Shown piece after piece: positions 24,241 to 31,914 of a stretch of 64,000 nucleotides of DNA. Each line of letters begins with the position of its first letter. The stretch's first letter is position 1. The translations under genes were made by a program, and so were the position numbers. Under the pieces are notes generated by a model that did no database searches, had not been told where the DNA came from, and saw only the letters and a list, made by a program, of their open reading frames with translations. Origin of the DNA: Planctomycetota bacterium (lineage in GTDB: Bacteria; Planctomycetota; Phycisphaerae; SM23-33); contig JAKJER010000003.1 in the NCBI GenBank assembly GCA_022705325.1, positions 284,936 through 348,935 of the forward strand, written 5' to 3'.

Positions 24241-24972
24241 CTACTCCTTCACCAGGGGCTTGACGTCATTGACCAGGCTACGGGTGGTTGCGGCCACACC
24301 CGCTCCGGCCGCGGCGGTCCCGATATTGGTCGTCACCGCCTTGGCCGCCTGGGGGTCGGTGGTCTTGGTCTGCTCGACGCCAGCGACCACCGCCTGGAAG
24401 GCCGCCTTGAGCTTCGCGCCTGCGGCCGTGCCCCAGATGAACCACGCCAGGCCCCCGGTCACCGCGATCCCGGCCAGCACCAGCGCCAGCCAGGGGTAGC
24501 TCTCGAAGGCGATAGACGCGACAACCATTGCCCCGCCGGCGGCGGCGACGATGAGCCCGGTCGTCTTCATCCCGGGGATGAAGATCAACACCGCGGCGCC
24601 GGCCGCCGCGACCGCCAGGCCCGCCCAGAACAGGAACACGGGGGTTCGAGCGGAGGCCTCCAGCGGGTCCATACCCCCGAAGGCGACGCTGGAGTCGCTC
24701 ACGGTCATGGGCTTGACGCGGCTGATGGTCTCCCCGGGGCTGCTGCCGGCCCAAGTCATTACCCGCGTGGCCGACACGGTGCGAGTTACCTCCCGCTCGG
24801 CCGGGGCCGGCGAGGGGGTGCCCTTGCCCGCCGGCGCACGGGCCTGAACGGGCGCCACCGTCCGGTACGCCTCGCGGACCGAGGCCGTCTGACAACCGGC
24901 GACCATGCACAGGCTGGCTAGGCACAGCGCCCCGGACAGTACCGCCATCATTACGATCCATCGCGTCTTCAT
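24241..24972 (-). CDS. Phage-encoded lipoprotein with membrane segments
   Basis: A 243-residue protein with a lipoprotein signal peptide (MKTRW start, hydrophobic stretch, VAGC lipobox at about 23-26). A soluble stretch follows, then four hydrophobic segments at about 110-190 and a polar tail. It overlaps the tail-chaperone extension by 4 bases and precedes the tape measure. Cassette C has a different lipoprotein at the same place. Possible roles are superinfection exclusion or lysis; neither is shown by sequence. Confidence 0.72.
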   Translation of the reverse strand: MKTRWIVMMAVLSGALCLASLCMVAGCQTASVREAYRTVAPVQARAPAGKGTPSPAPAEREVTRTVSATRVMTWAGSSPGETISRVKPMTVSDSSVAFGGMDPLEASARTPVFLFWAGLAVAAAGAAVLIFIPGMKTTGLIVAAAGGAMVVASIAFESYPWLALVLAGIAVTGGLAWFIWGTAAGAKLKAAFQAVVAGVEQTKTTDPQAAKAVTTNIGTAAAGAGVAATTRSLVNDVKPLVKE

Positions 24973-25294
24973 GTGGCTCTCCTTCCTTGGTTGTCCACAA
25001 AAACCTGCTTCATCAACTCGAATGCCCGCTTCCCGGCGGGGATCGGCTTCTCATGCTCTTTCGCGTACGGGTCGAAGTCGGCCGGCCGGAACGCCCTCGG
25101 CCGACGCTTCGGGTCGCGGTTGACGTTGGCGATCAGGGCGCACAGCACCGACGTGTGCGCCCATGCGTCCCGGCCGCGGGCCTCGGCCATCCAGAGCAGT
25201 TCCCGCAGCGTCAGCGGCCGGGGGTCCACGCCCGCGGCGCCCGCCAGTTCCCAGATCAGCCGCTCGATCCGCTCGCCGCCGAGCGGATCTGGGC
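24969..25294 (-). CDS. Tail chaperone C-terminal extension, reached by frameshift
   Basis: About 108 residues (from GGERIERLIWELAG to VFVDNQGRRAT) lie in the -1 frame relative to the gene at 25256-25693 and overlap its end. No ATG, GTG or TTG occurs in this frame near the overlap, so it must be read by frameshifting, like the G-GT pair of lambda. The segment WAHTSVLCALIANVNRDPKRRPRAFRPADFDP is shared with the partial gene at 63819-64000, showing that it is real coding sequence. The product would help assemble the tail around the tape measure. Confidence 0.72.
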
Positions 25295-25693
25295 CTCCAG
25301 GGCCGGATCGTCCAGCCGGGCCTCGGCGACCTGGAACGCGACCGCCTCCATCGCCCGCATCTTGTCCAGGGCCTTGGCCAGCAGTTTCCGCCGCTGGCCT
25401 GGGAAAAAATCCACAAGGTCCTCCAGCAGCGCGGTGGTCGCCCGCTCGATGGCGTCCCCGGCCATGGAGCGGCCGAAGTCCTCGTCGCCCACGCCTGCCT
25501 GGTCGGCCTGCGGCTTGCACAGGGCGTACACCACGTCGCACAGCAGGACCGGATCGCCCACCAGCTTCTCCAGCAGGTCGCCGCCCACGGCGTCCAGCAG
25601 GTTGACGGCCAGCAGGCCCTTGACCCGCTTGATCGAGTCCACGGTGATCGAGACGGTCCAGGTGCGGTTTGCGTTGTCCGTAAAGGTCTTCAT
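25256..25693 (-). CDS. Tail assembly chaperone (G-like)
   Basis: A 145-residue protein between the tail genes and the tape measure, the usual place of the tail chaperone. It is mostly helical, with DLVDFFPGQRRKLLAKALDKMRAMEAV near the middle, and ends DDPALEAQIRSAASGSSG. Its 3' end overlaps a -1-frame extension (24969-25294). Role inferred from order and the overlapping frames. Confidence 0.7.
   Translation of the reverse strand: MKTFTDNANRTWTVSITVDSIKRVKGLLAVNLLDAVGGDLLEKLVGDPVLLCDVVYALCKPQADQAGVGDEDFGRSMAGDAIERATTALLEDLVDFFPGQRRKLLAKALDKMRAMEAVAFQVAEARLDDPALEAQIRSAASGSSG
25403..25409 (-). promoter_or_regulatory. Candidate -1 ribosomal slippery heptamer
   Basis: Codons 95-97 of the chaperone gene read GAT TTT TTC, giving T TTT TTC in the X XXY YYZ register for -1 slippage, and the -1 frame is open from here into the extension. 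The -1 product would then contain about 40 Gly/Pro-rich residues before the conserved part. Slippage nearer the end of the gene is also possible. Confidence 0.4.
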
Positions 25694-25697
25694 GCGG

Positions 25698-26192
25698 TCA
25701 CCCCATCACGATAATGACCTGCACCGCCTGCGCGAGGGTGCCGGCCAGGTCCAGGGTCTTGGCGTCGGACGCGATGTCCGGGGCGGCGTCGTTGCCGAAC
25801 AGCACGAACTCCTGCCCGGCCGCCAGCGCCACGCTGAAGTCCGCCCCGGCCAGGGCGTAGCCGTTGCTGGCGCCCTTGGTGATCGTGATGACGTTGGCGT
25901 TGGTCGCCTTGGCCGTGATCTTGATCGCCTGCACCTTCAGCCCGGTGCCATCCACAGCCGCCCCGTTGGTGCCGGTCAGCGCGGTCAGGTCGATGGTCGC
26001 CGCCCCCGCGGTCAGGGCCTGCTCGAAGGCGGCGACCTTGGACACCGGCGGCGTGGTGGAGGCCTGGAGCGTGGCGGCCTTGTTGAGCAGCGTGTGCTTC
26101 ACGGTCCGCGACGCGGCGGCCGAGGAGACCGTGTTGGTTTCCAGGACCTCGGTCGCCGTCAGGTTGGTGGTGTACTCGAGTTTTACGCTCAT
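25698..26192 (-). CDS. Phage tail structural protein, hypothetical
   Basis: A 164-residue protein between the tail tube gene and the chaperone gene. It is rich in Ala, Thr and Val with alternating beta-like stretches (TLQASTTPPVSKV, AGQEFVLFGNDAAPDIA), consistent with a beta-sandwich structural or tube-decorating protein. No recognised family. It starts at ATG 26192 and ends 5 bases before the chaperone start. Confidence 0.62.
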   Translation of the reverse strand: MSVKLEYTTNLTATEVLETNTVSSAAASRTVKHTLLNKAATLQASTTPPVSKVAAFEQALTAGAATIDLTALTGTNGAAVDGTGLKVQAIKITAKATNANVITITKGASNGYALAGADFSVALAAGQEFVLFGNDAAPDIASDAKTLDLAGTLAQAVQVIIVMG

Positions 26193-26236
26193 GGCGTTCT
26201 CCTTGGGCCACTACAGGGGCCGGATTAAAGTCAGGA

Positions 26237-26677
26237 TCAGATCGTCTTCCACTGGGGCGCGTTGGTGGAGTAGGTCGGCTTGGCCGTCACCTTGACCGAC
26301 AGGGCTTCCTCAAGCGGCTCCTCACGCGAGAAGTCGATGATGGAGCAGTCGGCCCAGAGGCCCTGGCTGCCGGCGGTCGCGATGTCGCCGTCCATGACGG
26401 CCAGGCCGATGGCCGTGCCGTCCATGTAGGCGTCTTTGATGGCCGCAAAGCCGTCGTCCTCGGTGTCCCAGACCATCTCGAACTCGATGTTCCCCTCTTT
26501 GAGGGTGCCCACCGACGCCTTCCAGCCGTTGTTGGCCCGCGTGGTTACGTCGGCTTCGCCCTTCTGGAGGCCCAGCGTCACGTTCTTGACGTTGGCCAGT
26601 TCCGTCCAGGTCGGCGTCCCGCCGATCCCGGCCGCACAGTAGTACAGCTTGGCTTCCATGCCCAACTTGATGCTCAT
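26237..26677 (-). CDS. Phage tail tube protein
   Basis: A 146-residue protein with the pattern of siphophage tail tube proteins: MSIKLGMEAKLYYCAAGIGG, then WTELANVKNVTLGLQKGEADVTTRANNGW, then EFEMVWDTEDDGFAAIKDAY and a C-terminal EEALSVKVTAKPTYSTNAPQW. These subunits stack as rings to form the tail channel. It directly follows the gp10-like gene (4-base gap), the usual order. Confidence 0.85.
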   Translation of the reverse strand: MSIKLGMEAKLYYCAAGIGGTPTWTELANVKNVTLGLQKGEADVTTRANNGWKASVGTLKEGNIEFEMVWDTEDDGFAAIKDAYMDGTAIGLAVMDGDIATAGSQGLWADCSIIDFSREEPLEEALSVKVTAKPTYSTNAPQWKTI

Positions 26678-26681
26678 GCGA

Positions 26682-27119
26682 TTACCCTTTCACGCTGTTG
26701 GCCCAGAGGGCCGGGAGTTTGGGTTTTTCCTTCTCGAAGGCGGGGCCCATGAAGGGGCGACTCTTGTAGGTCGCCATGACGCTCTTGCCCATGCGGGTCT
26801 TTCGCCGGGCCCGGCCGCCGTATTCCAGCAGCGGCGGGGCCTCGACGGAGGCCCGCAGCGGCGCGGGGCCGATGACCACGCTCTTGCGCGTGGTGTCGTA
26901 TCCGAAGAAGATCAGCCGCTTGAGCAGCCCCACGTGGCTGCTGGGCGGGCTACCCGGCGGGCTGGCGCCCTTCCGCTTGCGGATGGAGTGCCTGGCCGTG
27001 GTGCGGACGAACGCCCCGAACTTCGACAAGACCTTCCGCGTCGCGCGGTCCACCGCGCCGGCGACGGCCTTGCGATCGAAGAACATGGACTTCATCTTGT
27101 CGAAGCTCATTCCAACCAT
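26682..27119 (-). CDS. HK97 gp10-like / tail-connector protein
   Basis: A 145-residue basic protein. ARHSIRKRKGASPPGSPPSSHVGLLKR followed by VVIGP, LLEYGG and a terminal RPFMGPAFEKEK fits the gp10-like family that joins head and tail. The first four codons may not be used, as a second ATG begins MSFDKMKS. It is located just before the tail tube gene, as expected. Confidence 0.8.
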   Translation of the reverse strand: MVGMSFDKMKSMFFDRKAVAGAVDRATRKVLSKFGAFVRTTARHSIRKRKGASPPGSPPSSHVGLLKRLIFFGYDTTRKSVVIGPAPLRASVEAPPLLEYGGRARRKTRMGKSVMATYKSRPFMGPAFEKEKPKLPALWANSVKG

Positions 27120-27120
27120 G

Positions 27121-27639
27121 TCAGTGGCTCGCCGTGTGGTCAGCCTCGCCGGAGCGGATGATGGTCAGTCCCGCGGCCTTGGCCCGCCGGGCGAAGGATG
27201 CGCACTCGCATCCGGCCGGGCGGATGTGCATTGGGTCCGCATAGTCGTTGGTGAACCAGGGCGGATCGATCCGCAGCAACGCAGCGCGTGTGGTTCGCCA
27301 CAGCCCGGTGTGGAACGAATCAGGATGGTCCCAGGCGTGGCTGTTGCCGCAGGGGTAGGTTGCGCAAACGATGTCCCCGCCGACCTCGTTGAGGAACGGC
27401 TCGGTGTCGTGGCCCTTGGTGTTGGGGCGGATGTCCCGCTCGGCGAAGAGATAGTGGTCGAACGGGGACGCCAAGGCGACACGAATCATCTCATTGAAGC
27501 CCGAGACGATCCCGCGATGCCCCACGCCGCCGATATAGATGTTGCGAAAGCCGTGGTCGGTCAGCCACAGCAGCAGGCCCGGCTCGACCAGCCCGTGTGG
27601 ATAGGCTTGAATGTGAACGAAGGCGGTTCGCGGGTTCAT
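27121..27639 (-). CDS. Glycosyltransferase-like phage protein
   Basis: A 172-residue protein related to 58166-58747 in cassette C: both have a DHYLFAERDI/AHLLFADADI segment (the DXD-like position of GT-A folds), then PDSFHTGLWRTTR / PDAFHSGLWRTTR and a PPWF motif. It is short for a glycosyltransferase and may be only the nucleotide-sugar domain. It lies in the structural operon, overlapping the gene before it by 4 bases. It could decorate virion or host surface sugars; activity is unproven. Confidence 0.62.
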   Translation of the reverse strand: MNPRTAFVHIQAYPHGLVEPGLLLWLTDHGFRNIYIGGVGHRGIVSGFNEMIRVALASPFDHYLFAERDIRPNTKGHDTEPFLNEVGGDIVCATYPCGNSHAWDHPDSFHTGLWRTTRAALLRIDPPWFTNDYADPMHIRPAGCECASFARRAKAAGLTIIRSGEADHTASH

Positions 27640-28034
27640 GGCTTGTCCACCAGGTTCTTGATCTCGTCATTGAGCTGGGCGATCCGGGCTCGGATCGCCT
27701 TCCGCTTCTGCAGGACGCCCTGCACGCCCGGCGTAAGCTGGTTAGGCCGAACCACGTTGCTGGCGACCAGGGCGTCCAGGACCTCGTCCAGCAGGCCCAG
27801 GAACGGCCCGCTGGTCGCTGCCAGTTCCATCTCCTGCTGGCGGGCCTTGGCGACCAGCACGTCCAGGGGCGAGGCCTTAGGGGCGGGCTTGTTGTCCGAC
27901 AGCACGATCTGGTCGCCCGCATCGAGATGCTGATCGATGATCGACTTTTCGGGCCATCGCAGAAGCGGCTTGCCGCCCCGCATCAGCGTGGCGGTCTGCC
28001 CATCGGGTACGACCACGTTCACACGTTCGCTCAT
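27636..28034 (-). CDS. Hypothetical phage protein following the collagen-like fibre
   Basis: A 132-residue protein; its ATG overlaps the fibre stop (ATGA) and its end overlaps the glycosyltransferase-like start. The N-terminal half has VNVVVPDGQTATLMRGGKPLLRWPEK, and the C-terminus is a helix pair (QKRKAIRARIAQLNDEIKNLV), possibly a fibre-assembly chaperone. I do not recognise the family. Confidence 0.6.
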   Translation of the reverse strand: MSERVNVVVPDGQTATLMRGGKPLLRWPEKSIIDQHLDAGDQIVLSDNKPAPKASPLDVLVAKARQQEMELAATSGPFLGLLDEVLDALVASNVVRPNQLTPGVQGVLQKRKAIRARIAQLNDEIKNLVDKP

Positions 28035-29803
28035 GACTTCTCCAATCCGCAGAACCAGGTGACCCCGTCCAGGCCCGTCAGCGACTTGTTGGCCACGCCC
28101 GCCCCGCCAGAGGCGCTGACCTTGGCCTTGTCGCCGGCCGACAGCGGGACGCGGGTGTGCAGCTCCACCGTGCCGCCGCCCCCGCCGCCGCTGGCGAACA
28201 GGTGGCTGTCCATCGAGTTGCCCGTGGGTTCGGCGTCGTAGCCGTCCTGGCCGCGGGCCTCGATGCTGCCGCTGGCCCCGAACACGATCTCGGGGGCGAT
28301 GATGACAATCACGCCGCCGCCGCCGGGGGCGTCGTGGCCCGTGCAGCTATACGGGTCGAACTGGCAGTTCTCTCCGCAGGGGTCGGGCACGGGGTGCCCA
28401 CCCGCACCGGCGACGAACCGGAAGGGCCTGCCCGGGCCGGCCAGCGTGTCGATAGGCTGGTAGCAGTCACGGTATTCGCTCACGGCGTAGGGCATCCGCA
28501 GCACGCCCGGCGCGCTCCAGCAGAAGCAGGAGCACGTCAGCCAGTAGCCCGGGAAGGCCAGGTAATTGTTGCCGCTCACGCCCCAGGAGATCGGCTGGTA
28601 CATGCAGTCGGCCATGTAGTCCAGGTAGCAGCTAGCCCCGGCGATGGCGGGCCAGAAGAGCCGGTCCATCAACGCTCCACCGCATCCGCATGATTCGTAT
28701 ATCCACGGCCGGTTGTAGCCGGGCAACGGACCCCAGCAGGGGTCGACCAGGTCGTGCAGCATCCCCACCGGGAATCGCACCACTGCCCCGACCGCTCCGG
28801 CGCACCCGCCGCCGGCCCACTCCATATACTCGGCGGCGGTCGGGTAGTGCCCCATCACCGACCGCCCGTTGGCGTGGAGCGTGCCGTTGATGGTCACCGT
28901 GCCCTGCGAGCGGATGATCAGGAACGGGACCCAGACCGACCCGTAGCGGTAGTGGCGTGGGATGCGGAACTCGACGCCCGCGTTGATGGTCAGGCTGGTG
29001 ACCTGGTATTCGCACTTGGCCGCGTCCGTGTCGCTGCTGATGGTCAAGGCCCCGTCGCTGCCGTCGCCGAAGTCGCTCATGCGGTCCAGCCACTGGCGGG
29101 AATCGGCGGCGAATTTGACAATGGTGACCGACGCATCGTCCGGGACGCCGCCGCTGCCGCCGGAGCCCCACTCCGTCGCGTAATCGACATCGGAAGATTT
29201 CTTGAGCACCTGTCCGGTCGTGCCCCCGGCAGGGACGCCCACGCCGTCCGCACCGTCGGCCCCCGGGGCGCCGTCCTGTCCGTCCGCACCGGGTGCGCCC
29301 GGGGCGCCATCCGCCCCGTCCGCGCCGTCCTGGCCGGGTGCGCCGTCTTGGCCCGGAGGGCCGATCAGCGACGTGGGCTCGCCCCACGCCCCGGCCGCCT
29401 TGGGTCCGTAGATCGCGTCAGCCGACGTGTCGATGTAGAAGTCGCCGTCGACGCCCAGCCCCGCGCCTGGAACCCCCGCCCCGCTGCGGACCGTTTTGCC
29501 ATCCGCGCCGTTTGCACCGGGGGCTCCGTCCTGTCCGTCCGCGCCCGGTGCGCCTGGGGCGCCATCCGCCCCGTCCGCGCCGTCCTGGCCGGGCGATCCG
29601 TCCTGGCCCGGGGGGCCAATCAGCGACGTGGGCTCGCCCCACGCTCCGGCCGCCTTGGGGCCGTAGATCGCGTCAGCCGCCGTGTCGATGTAGAAGTCAC
29701 CATCGACGCCAGTCTCGGGCGCGGGCGCCCCGGCGCCATTCAACACGGTCCGCCCATCCTCGCCGCCCTCACCGCCGCCGCTGCCGGTTACGCGGTATCC
29801 CAT
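28031..29803 (-). CDS. Collagen-like tail fibre protein
   Basis: A 590-residue fibre; I use the ATG at 29803, which overlaps the preceding stop (TGATG). Residues 20-190 contain two 85-residue units, each ending in uninterrupted Gly-X-Y triplets rich in Gln, Asp, Ala and Pro, typical of trimeric collagen-like fibre shafts. Residues about 200-590 form a globular part with many Cys and Trp residues (CGCGG, CSCFCW, CGENCQFDPYSCTG), likely the host-contacting tip. The glycine-rich end SGGGGGGTVELHTRV resembles adhesin termini. Confidence 0.85.
   Translation of the reverse strand: MGYRVTGSGGGEGGEDGRTVLNGAGAPAPETGVDGDFYIDTAADAIYGPKAAGAWGEPTSLIGPPGQDGSPGQDGADGADGAPGAPGADGQDGAPGANGADGKTVRSGAGVPGAGLGVDGDFYIDTSADAIYGPKAAGAWGEPTSLIGPPGQDGAPGQDGADGADGAPGAPGADGQDGAPGADGADGVGVPAGGTTGQVLKKSSDVDYATEWGSGGSGGVPDDASVTIVKFAADSRQWLDRMSDFGDGSDGALTISSDTDAAKCEYQVTSLTINAGVEFRIPRHYRYGSVWVPFLIIRSQGTVTINGTLHANGRSVMGHYPTAAEYMEWAGGGCAGAVGAVVRFPVGMLHDLVDPCWGPLPGYNRPWIYESCGCGGALMDRLFWPAIAGASCYLDYMADCMYQPISWGVSGNNYLAFPGYWLTCSCFCWSAPGVLRMPYAVSEYRDCYQPIDTLAGPGRPFRFVAGAGGHPVPDPCGENCQFDPYSCTGHDAPGGGGVIVIIAPEIVFGASGSIEARGQDGYDAEPTGNSMDSHLFASGGGGGGTVELHTRVPLSAGDKAKVSASGGAGVANKSLTGLDGVTWFCGLEKS
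29240..29749 (-). repeat. Two tandem 255-bp repeats in the fibre gene
   Basis: 29495-29749 and 29240-29494 encode near-identical 85-residue units: a short linker, GDFYIDT.ADAIYGPKAAGAW, EPTSLIGPPGQDG, then Gly-X-Y triplets. The DNA identity is high enough to suggest recent duplication, so fibre length may vary by unequal crossing-over. Confidence 0.85.
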
Positions 29804-30057
29804 CACCAGGACCCTCCCACTGCGGTGACCACATCGCCGGGCGTGCCCTTGACCTGGATCTCCGAGAGGTCGATCCCGACGAAGTCATGCCACTCGCCCG
29901 GAATCCACGGCACGTCCACGTCCCCGCCGCACTTGAACAGCGCGTTGCTGGCGTTGGTGGGAAGGCAGGATATCTCTACCGACAGCACCAGCTTCGCCGA
30001 CGCGAGCGGCTGGTAGTTGGCGGTCAGAACGATCTTTCGCATGAATGGGTTGTTCAT
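29803..30057 (-). CDS. Small phage protein before the fibre
   Basis: An 84-residue protein; the ATG at 30057 follows the tail-completion-like gene by 5 bases, and its TGA overlaps the fibre ATG. It has two beta-like halves (IVLTANYQPLASAKLVLSVEI; DFVGIDLSEIQVKGTPGDVVTAVGG), suggesting a compact structural protein. Function unknown. Confidence 0.62.
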   Translation of the reverse strand: MNNPFMRKIVLTANYQPLASAKLVLSVEISCLPTNASNALFKCGGDVDVPWIPGEWHDFVGIDLSEIQVKGTPGDVVTAVGGSW

Positions 30058-30062
30058 GGGGG

Positions 30063-30500
30063 TTACCTCAGCACCCGGAAGGTCAGCGTCAGGACGCTGG
30101 TGAACTGCCGAAGCTGCTCCAGGTGTTCGGGCGAGTAGATGGGCAGGTTCTGCGTCTGCACCCACACTGCGTTCGGCATCGCCTGGAGCCGGCGCTGGCG
30201 GAAGAAGTCGGCAATCTCCTCCACCAGGGCCATCAAGGCGTCGATCTCCGCGTTGTCGCCGGAGGGGCTCGTGGGCAGCTTCTTCTGCACGCCCACGTCG
30301 ATCTGGTAGTCGTGCTGGACAACCGTGCGACTGGCGCCCTGCATCTCCACGCCCTTGGGCACCACCGATACGTGCAGCGCCTTCATGTCCGCCAGGTCAA
30401 AGACCGGCCGATAGAGCCGCTGGGCCGTTACCGGTTGGCTGAAGGTGTGGTCATTCATCTCGGCCACAACCGCGTCCGCAATGTCGATGAGGGTTGCCAT
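30063..30500 (-). CDS. Tail-completion (terminator)-like protein
   Basis: A 145-residue protein after the head-tail genes. MATLIDIADAVVAEMN at the start, a central VQHDYQIDVGVQKK strand and C-terminal LRQFTSVLTLTFRVLR resemble the small alpha/beta tail-terminator proteins that cap siphophage tails. Placement between head-tail joining and tail tube genes supports this. Moderate confidence. Confidence 0.58.
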   Translation of the reverse strand: MATLIDIADAVVAEMNDHTFSQPVTAQRLYRPVFDLADMKALHVSVVPKGVEMQGASRTVVQHDYQIDVGVQKKLPTSPSGDNAEIDALMALVEEIADFFRQRRLQAMPNAVWVQTQNLPIYSPEHLEQLRQFTSVLTLTFRVLR

Positions 30501-30754
30501 CAGCCTTCTTGCTCCTTGGCCGCGATGCAGGGCCGCGAGATGATCTTGTCGTGTAAGGACCGGTTCAGCTTCAGCAGGTCGCTGGTCATACCCGTCAGGT
30601 CGCGGATCGCCTCGGTGTTGGCGGCGATGATCCGGTTGTTGGCATCCAGCACCGCCAGCAGCTTCTGGATCAGCCAGACCACGATGCCCAGGAGGACCGC
30701 GGCGAAGCCCACGAAGCCGTACTGCACGATCGGTTGCGTGATGAAGTTGTCCAT
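30500..30754 (-). CDS. Single-span membrane protein, holin-like
   Basis: An 84-residue protein with one hydrophobic segment (about 12-32, YGFVGFAAVLLGIVVWLIQKLL) followed by a helical charged tail. This topology matches BhlA/UviB-type small phage holins, but it lies among head-tail genes rather than with an endolysin, and no endolysin is visible. It could instead be a structural or entry protein. Confidence 0.55.
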   Translation of the reverse strand: MDNFITQPIVQYGFVGFAAVLLGIVVWLIQKLLAVLDANNRIIAANTEAIRDLTGMTSDLLKLNRSLHDKIISRPCIAAKEQEG

Positions 30755-30756
30755 AC

Positions 30757-31137
30757 TCAGATCTCCACGTCCACCTGTTTGGTGTGAATCCGCAGCGTCC
30801 GCCCGTAGGGATCGCTGGGGCGGTAGTGCCCGCCGCCGGCCAGGTCCAGCACCTCGTACACCGTCACCTGCCCATCGTCGCCCAGGCGAATCCGGTCGCC
30901 CGGCCGAGGCAGCGTCTGAACCCCGTCTAGCACGATCTGCTCGGCCGAGATCAGGAAGTCCGTCGCCACTGCCTGGACGGTCAGGCCCGACTCATCGGCG
31001 ACCTCGTAGTCCGTCCTGCCCAGCGTCGCCTGGGCCTCTACCGAGGACTCCCCTCGGCAGTACGTGACCGACTGGGAGGCATGTTTAAGCCGCATGCCTC
31101 CCAGCCAGTCGCAGGCTGTCTGGAGCAGGTCCGCCAT
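30757..31137 (-). CDS. Head-tail joining protein, probable
   Basis: A 126-residue protein following the cement protein. It starts MADLLQTACDWLGGMRLKHASQSV and ends with beta-rich HYRPSDPYGRTLRIHTKQV. Its place after capsid and cement genes and before tail completion suggests a head-tail adaptor. Family not firmly recognised. Confidence 0.58.
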   Translation of the reverse strand: MADLLQTACDWLGGMRLKHASQSVTYCRGESSVEAQATLGRTDYEVADESGLTVQAVATDFLISAEQIVLDGVQTLPRPGDRIRLGDDGQVTVYEVLDLAGGGHYRPSDPYGRTLRIHTKQVDVEI

Positions 31138-31152
31138 GCGTCAACTCCCGCA

Positions 31153-31857
31153 TCAGACGGTGGACAGGGCGGCCCCGTCGTTGGAGACCACCGACCACCG
31201 CTTGTTGCTGCCGTTGACCTTGCCGACCAGGAGCACCGCGTCGCCGGCATCACCCATCGTGATGGTGTTGTCGCCGGTCTGGTTGACCGTGGTGGCGCAG
31301 GTGATGACGCAATTGCCGCCGTCAGTCTTGAGGCTCAGCATGAGCATCTGCCCGGCGTAGGTCGGCGCGGCTAGCGTCCGCGTCTCAGCCGCGGCGGTCA
31401 CCAGGTCGCAGTGGCCGCTGTCGGTCACGGGGATGGCCCCCGCAGCGCCCGGGTCGGCGATCTCGGCCGTCAGGGCGTTGTGGACGGTATTGGTGACGGC
31501 GACCGGGCCGTTCCACAGGACACGGACGGTCTCGTCGGTCGCGCCCGCGGCCGCCTGGGCGAAGCCGATGAACGTGTTGCCGCCGGACGTGGTGGTCGCG
31601 CAGCCGGTGCCGGCCGTCCCGTTGTACGGGTTGCCGTCGGCGTCCCAGTACAGGGCGGCGCCGAGGGCCTGCTGCTCGTTGGCCTTGACCACGTCGAACA
31701 CGCCCCGGACCGCGAGCGCTCCGAGCTTGTTGGCCGGGATGTCCACCTTGGCCACGCCGATCAGCGAGCCCTGGACGATCACGTCCCCGGCGGTTACGTC
31801 TGCGCCGGGGGTGTAGTCGATACTGTTGCCGTCTTGGATGAAGCGTGCCTTTGCCAT
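31153..31857 (-). CDS. Capsid cement/decoration protein (DUF2190-like) with C-terminal extension
   Basis: A 234-residue protein. The first 110 residues match the DUF2190 decoration family: GNSIDYTPGADVTAGDVIVQGSLIGVAK, then LGALAVRGVFDVVKA and ALYWDADGNPYN. The remaining 120 residues form an extra beta-rich domain. Cement proteins stabilise the expanded capsid. AGGAG precedes the ATG, and the gene follows the protease-capsid fusion by 57 bases. Confidence 0.82.
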   Translation of the reverse strand: MAKARFIQDGNSIDYTPGADVTAGDVIVQGSLIGVAKVDIPANKLGALAVRGVFDVVKANEQQALGAALYWDADGNPYNGTAGTGCATTTSGGNTFIGFAQAAAGATDETVRVLWNGPVAVTNTVHNALTAEIADPGAAGAIPVTDSGHCDLVTAAAETRTLAAPTYAGQMLMLSLKTDGGNCVITCATTVNQTGDNTITMGDAGDAVLLVGKVNGSNKRWSVVSNDGAALSTV

Positions 31858-31914
31858 GGATCAATGCTCCTTGAATGCGTGAAGGTCTTGGGATCTGCCG
31901 GACAAGGGCGAGGC

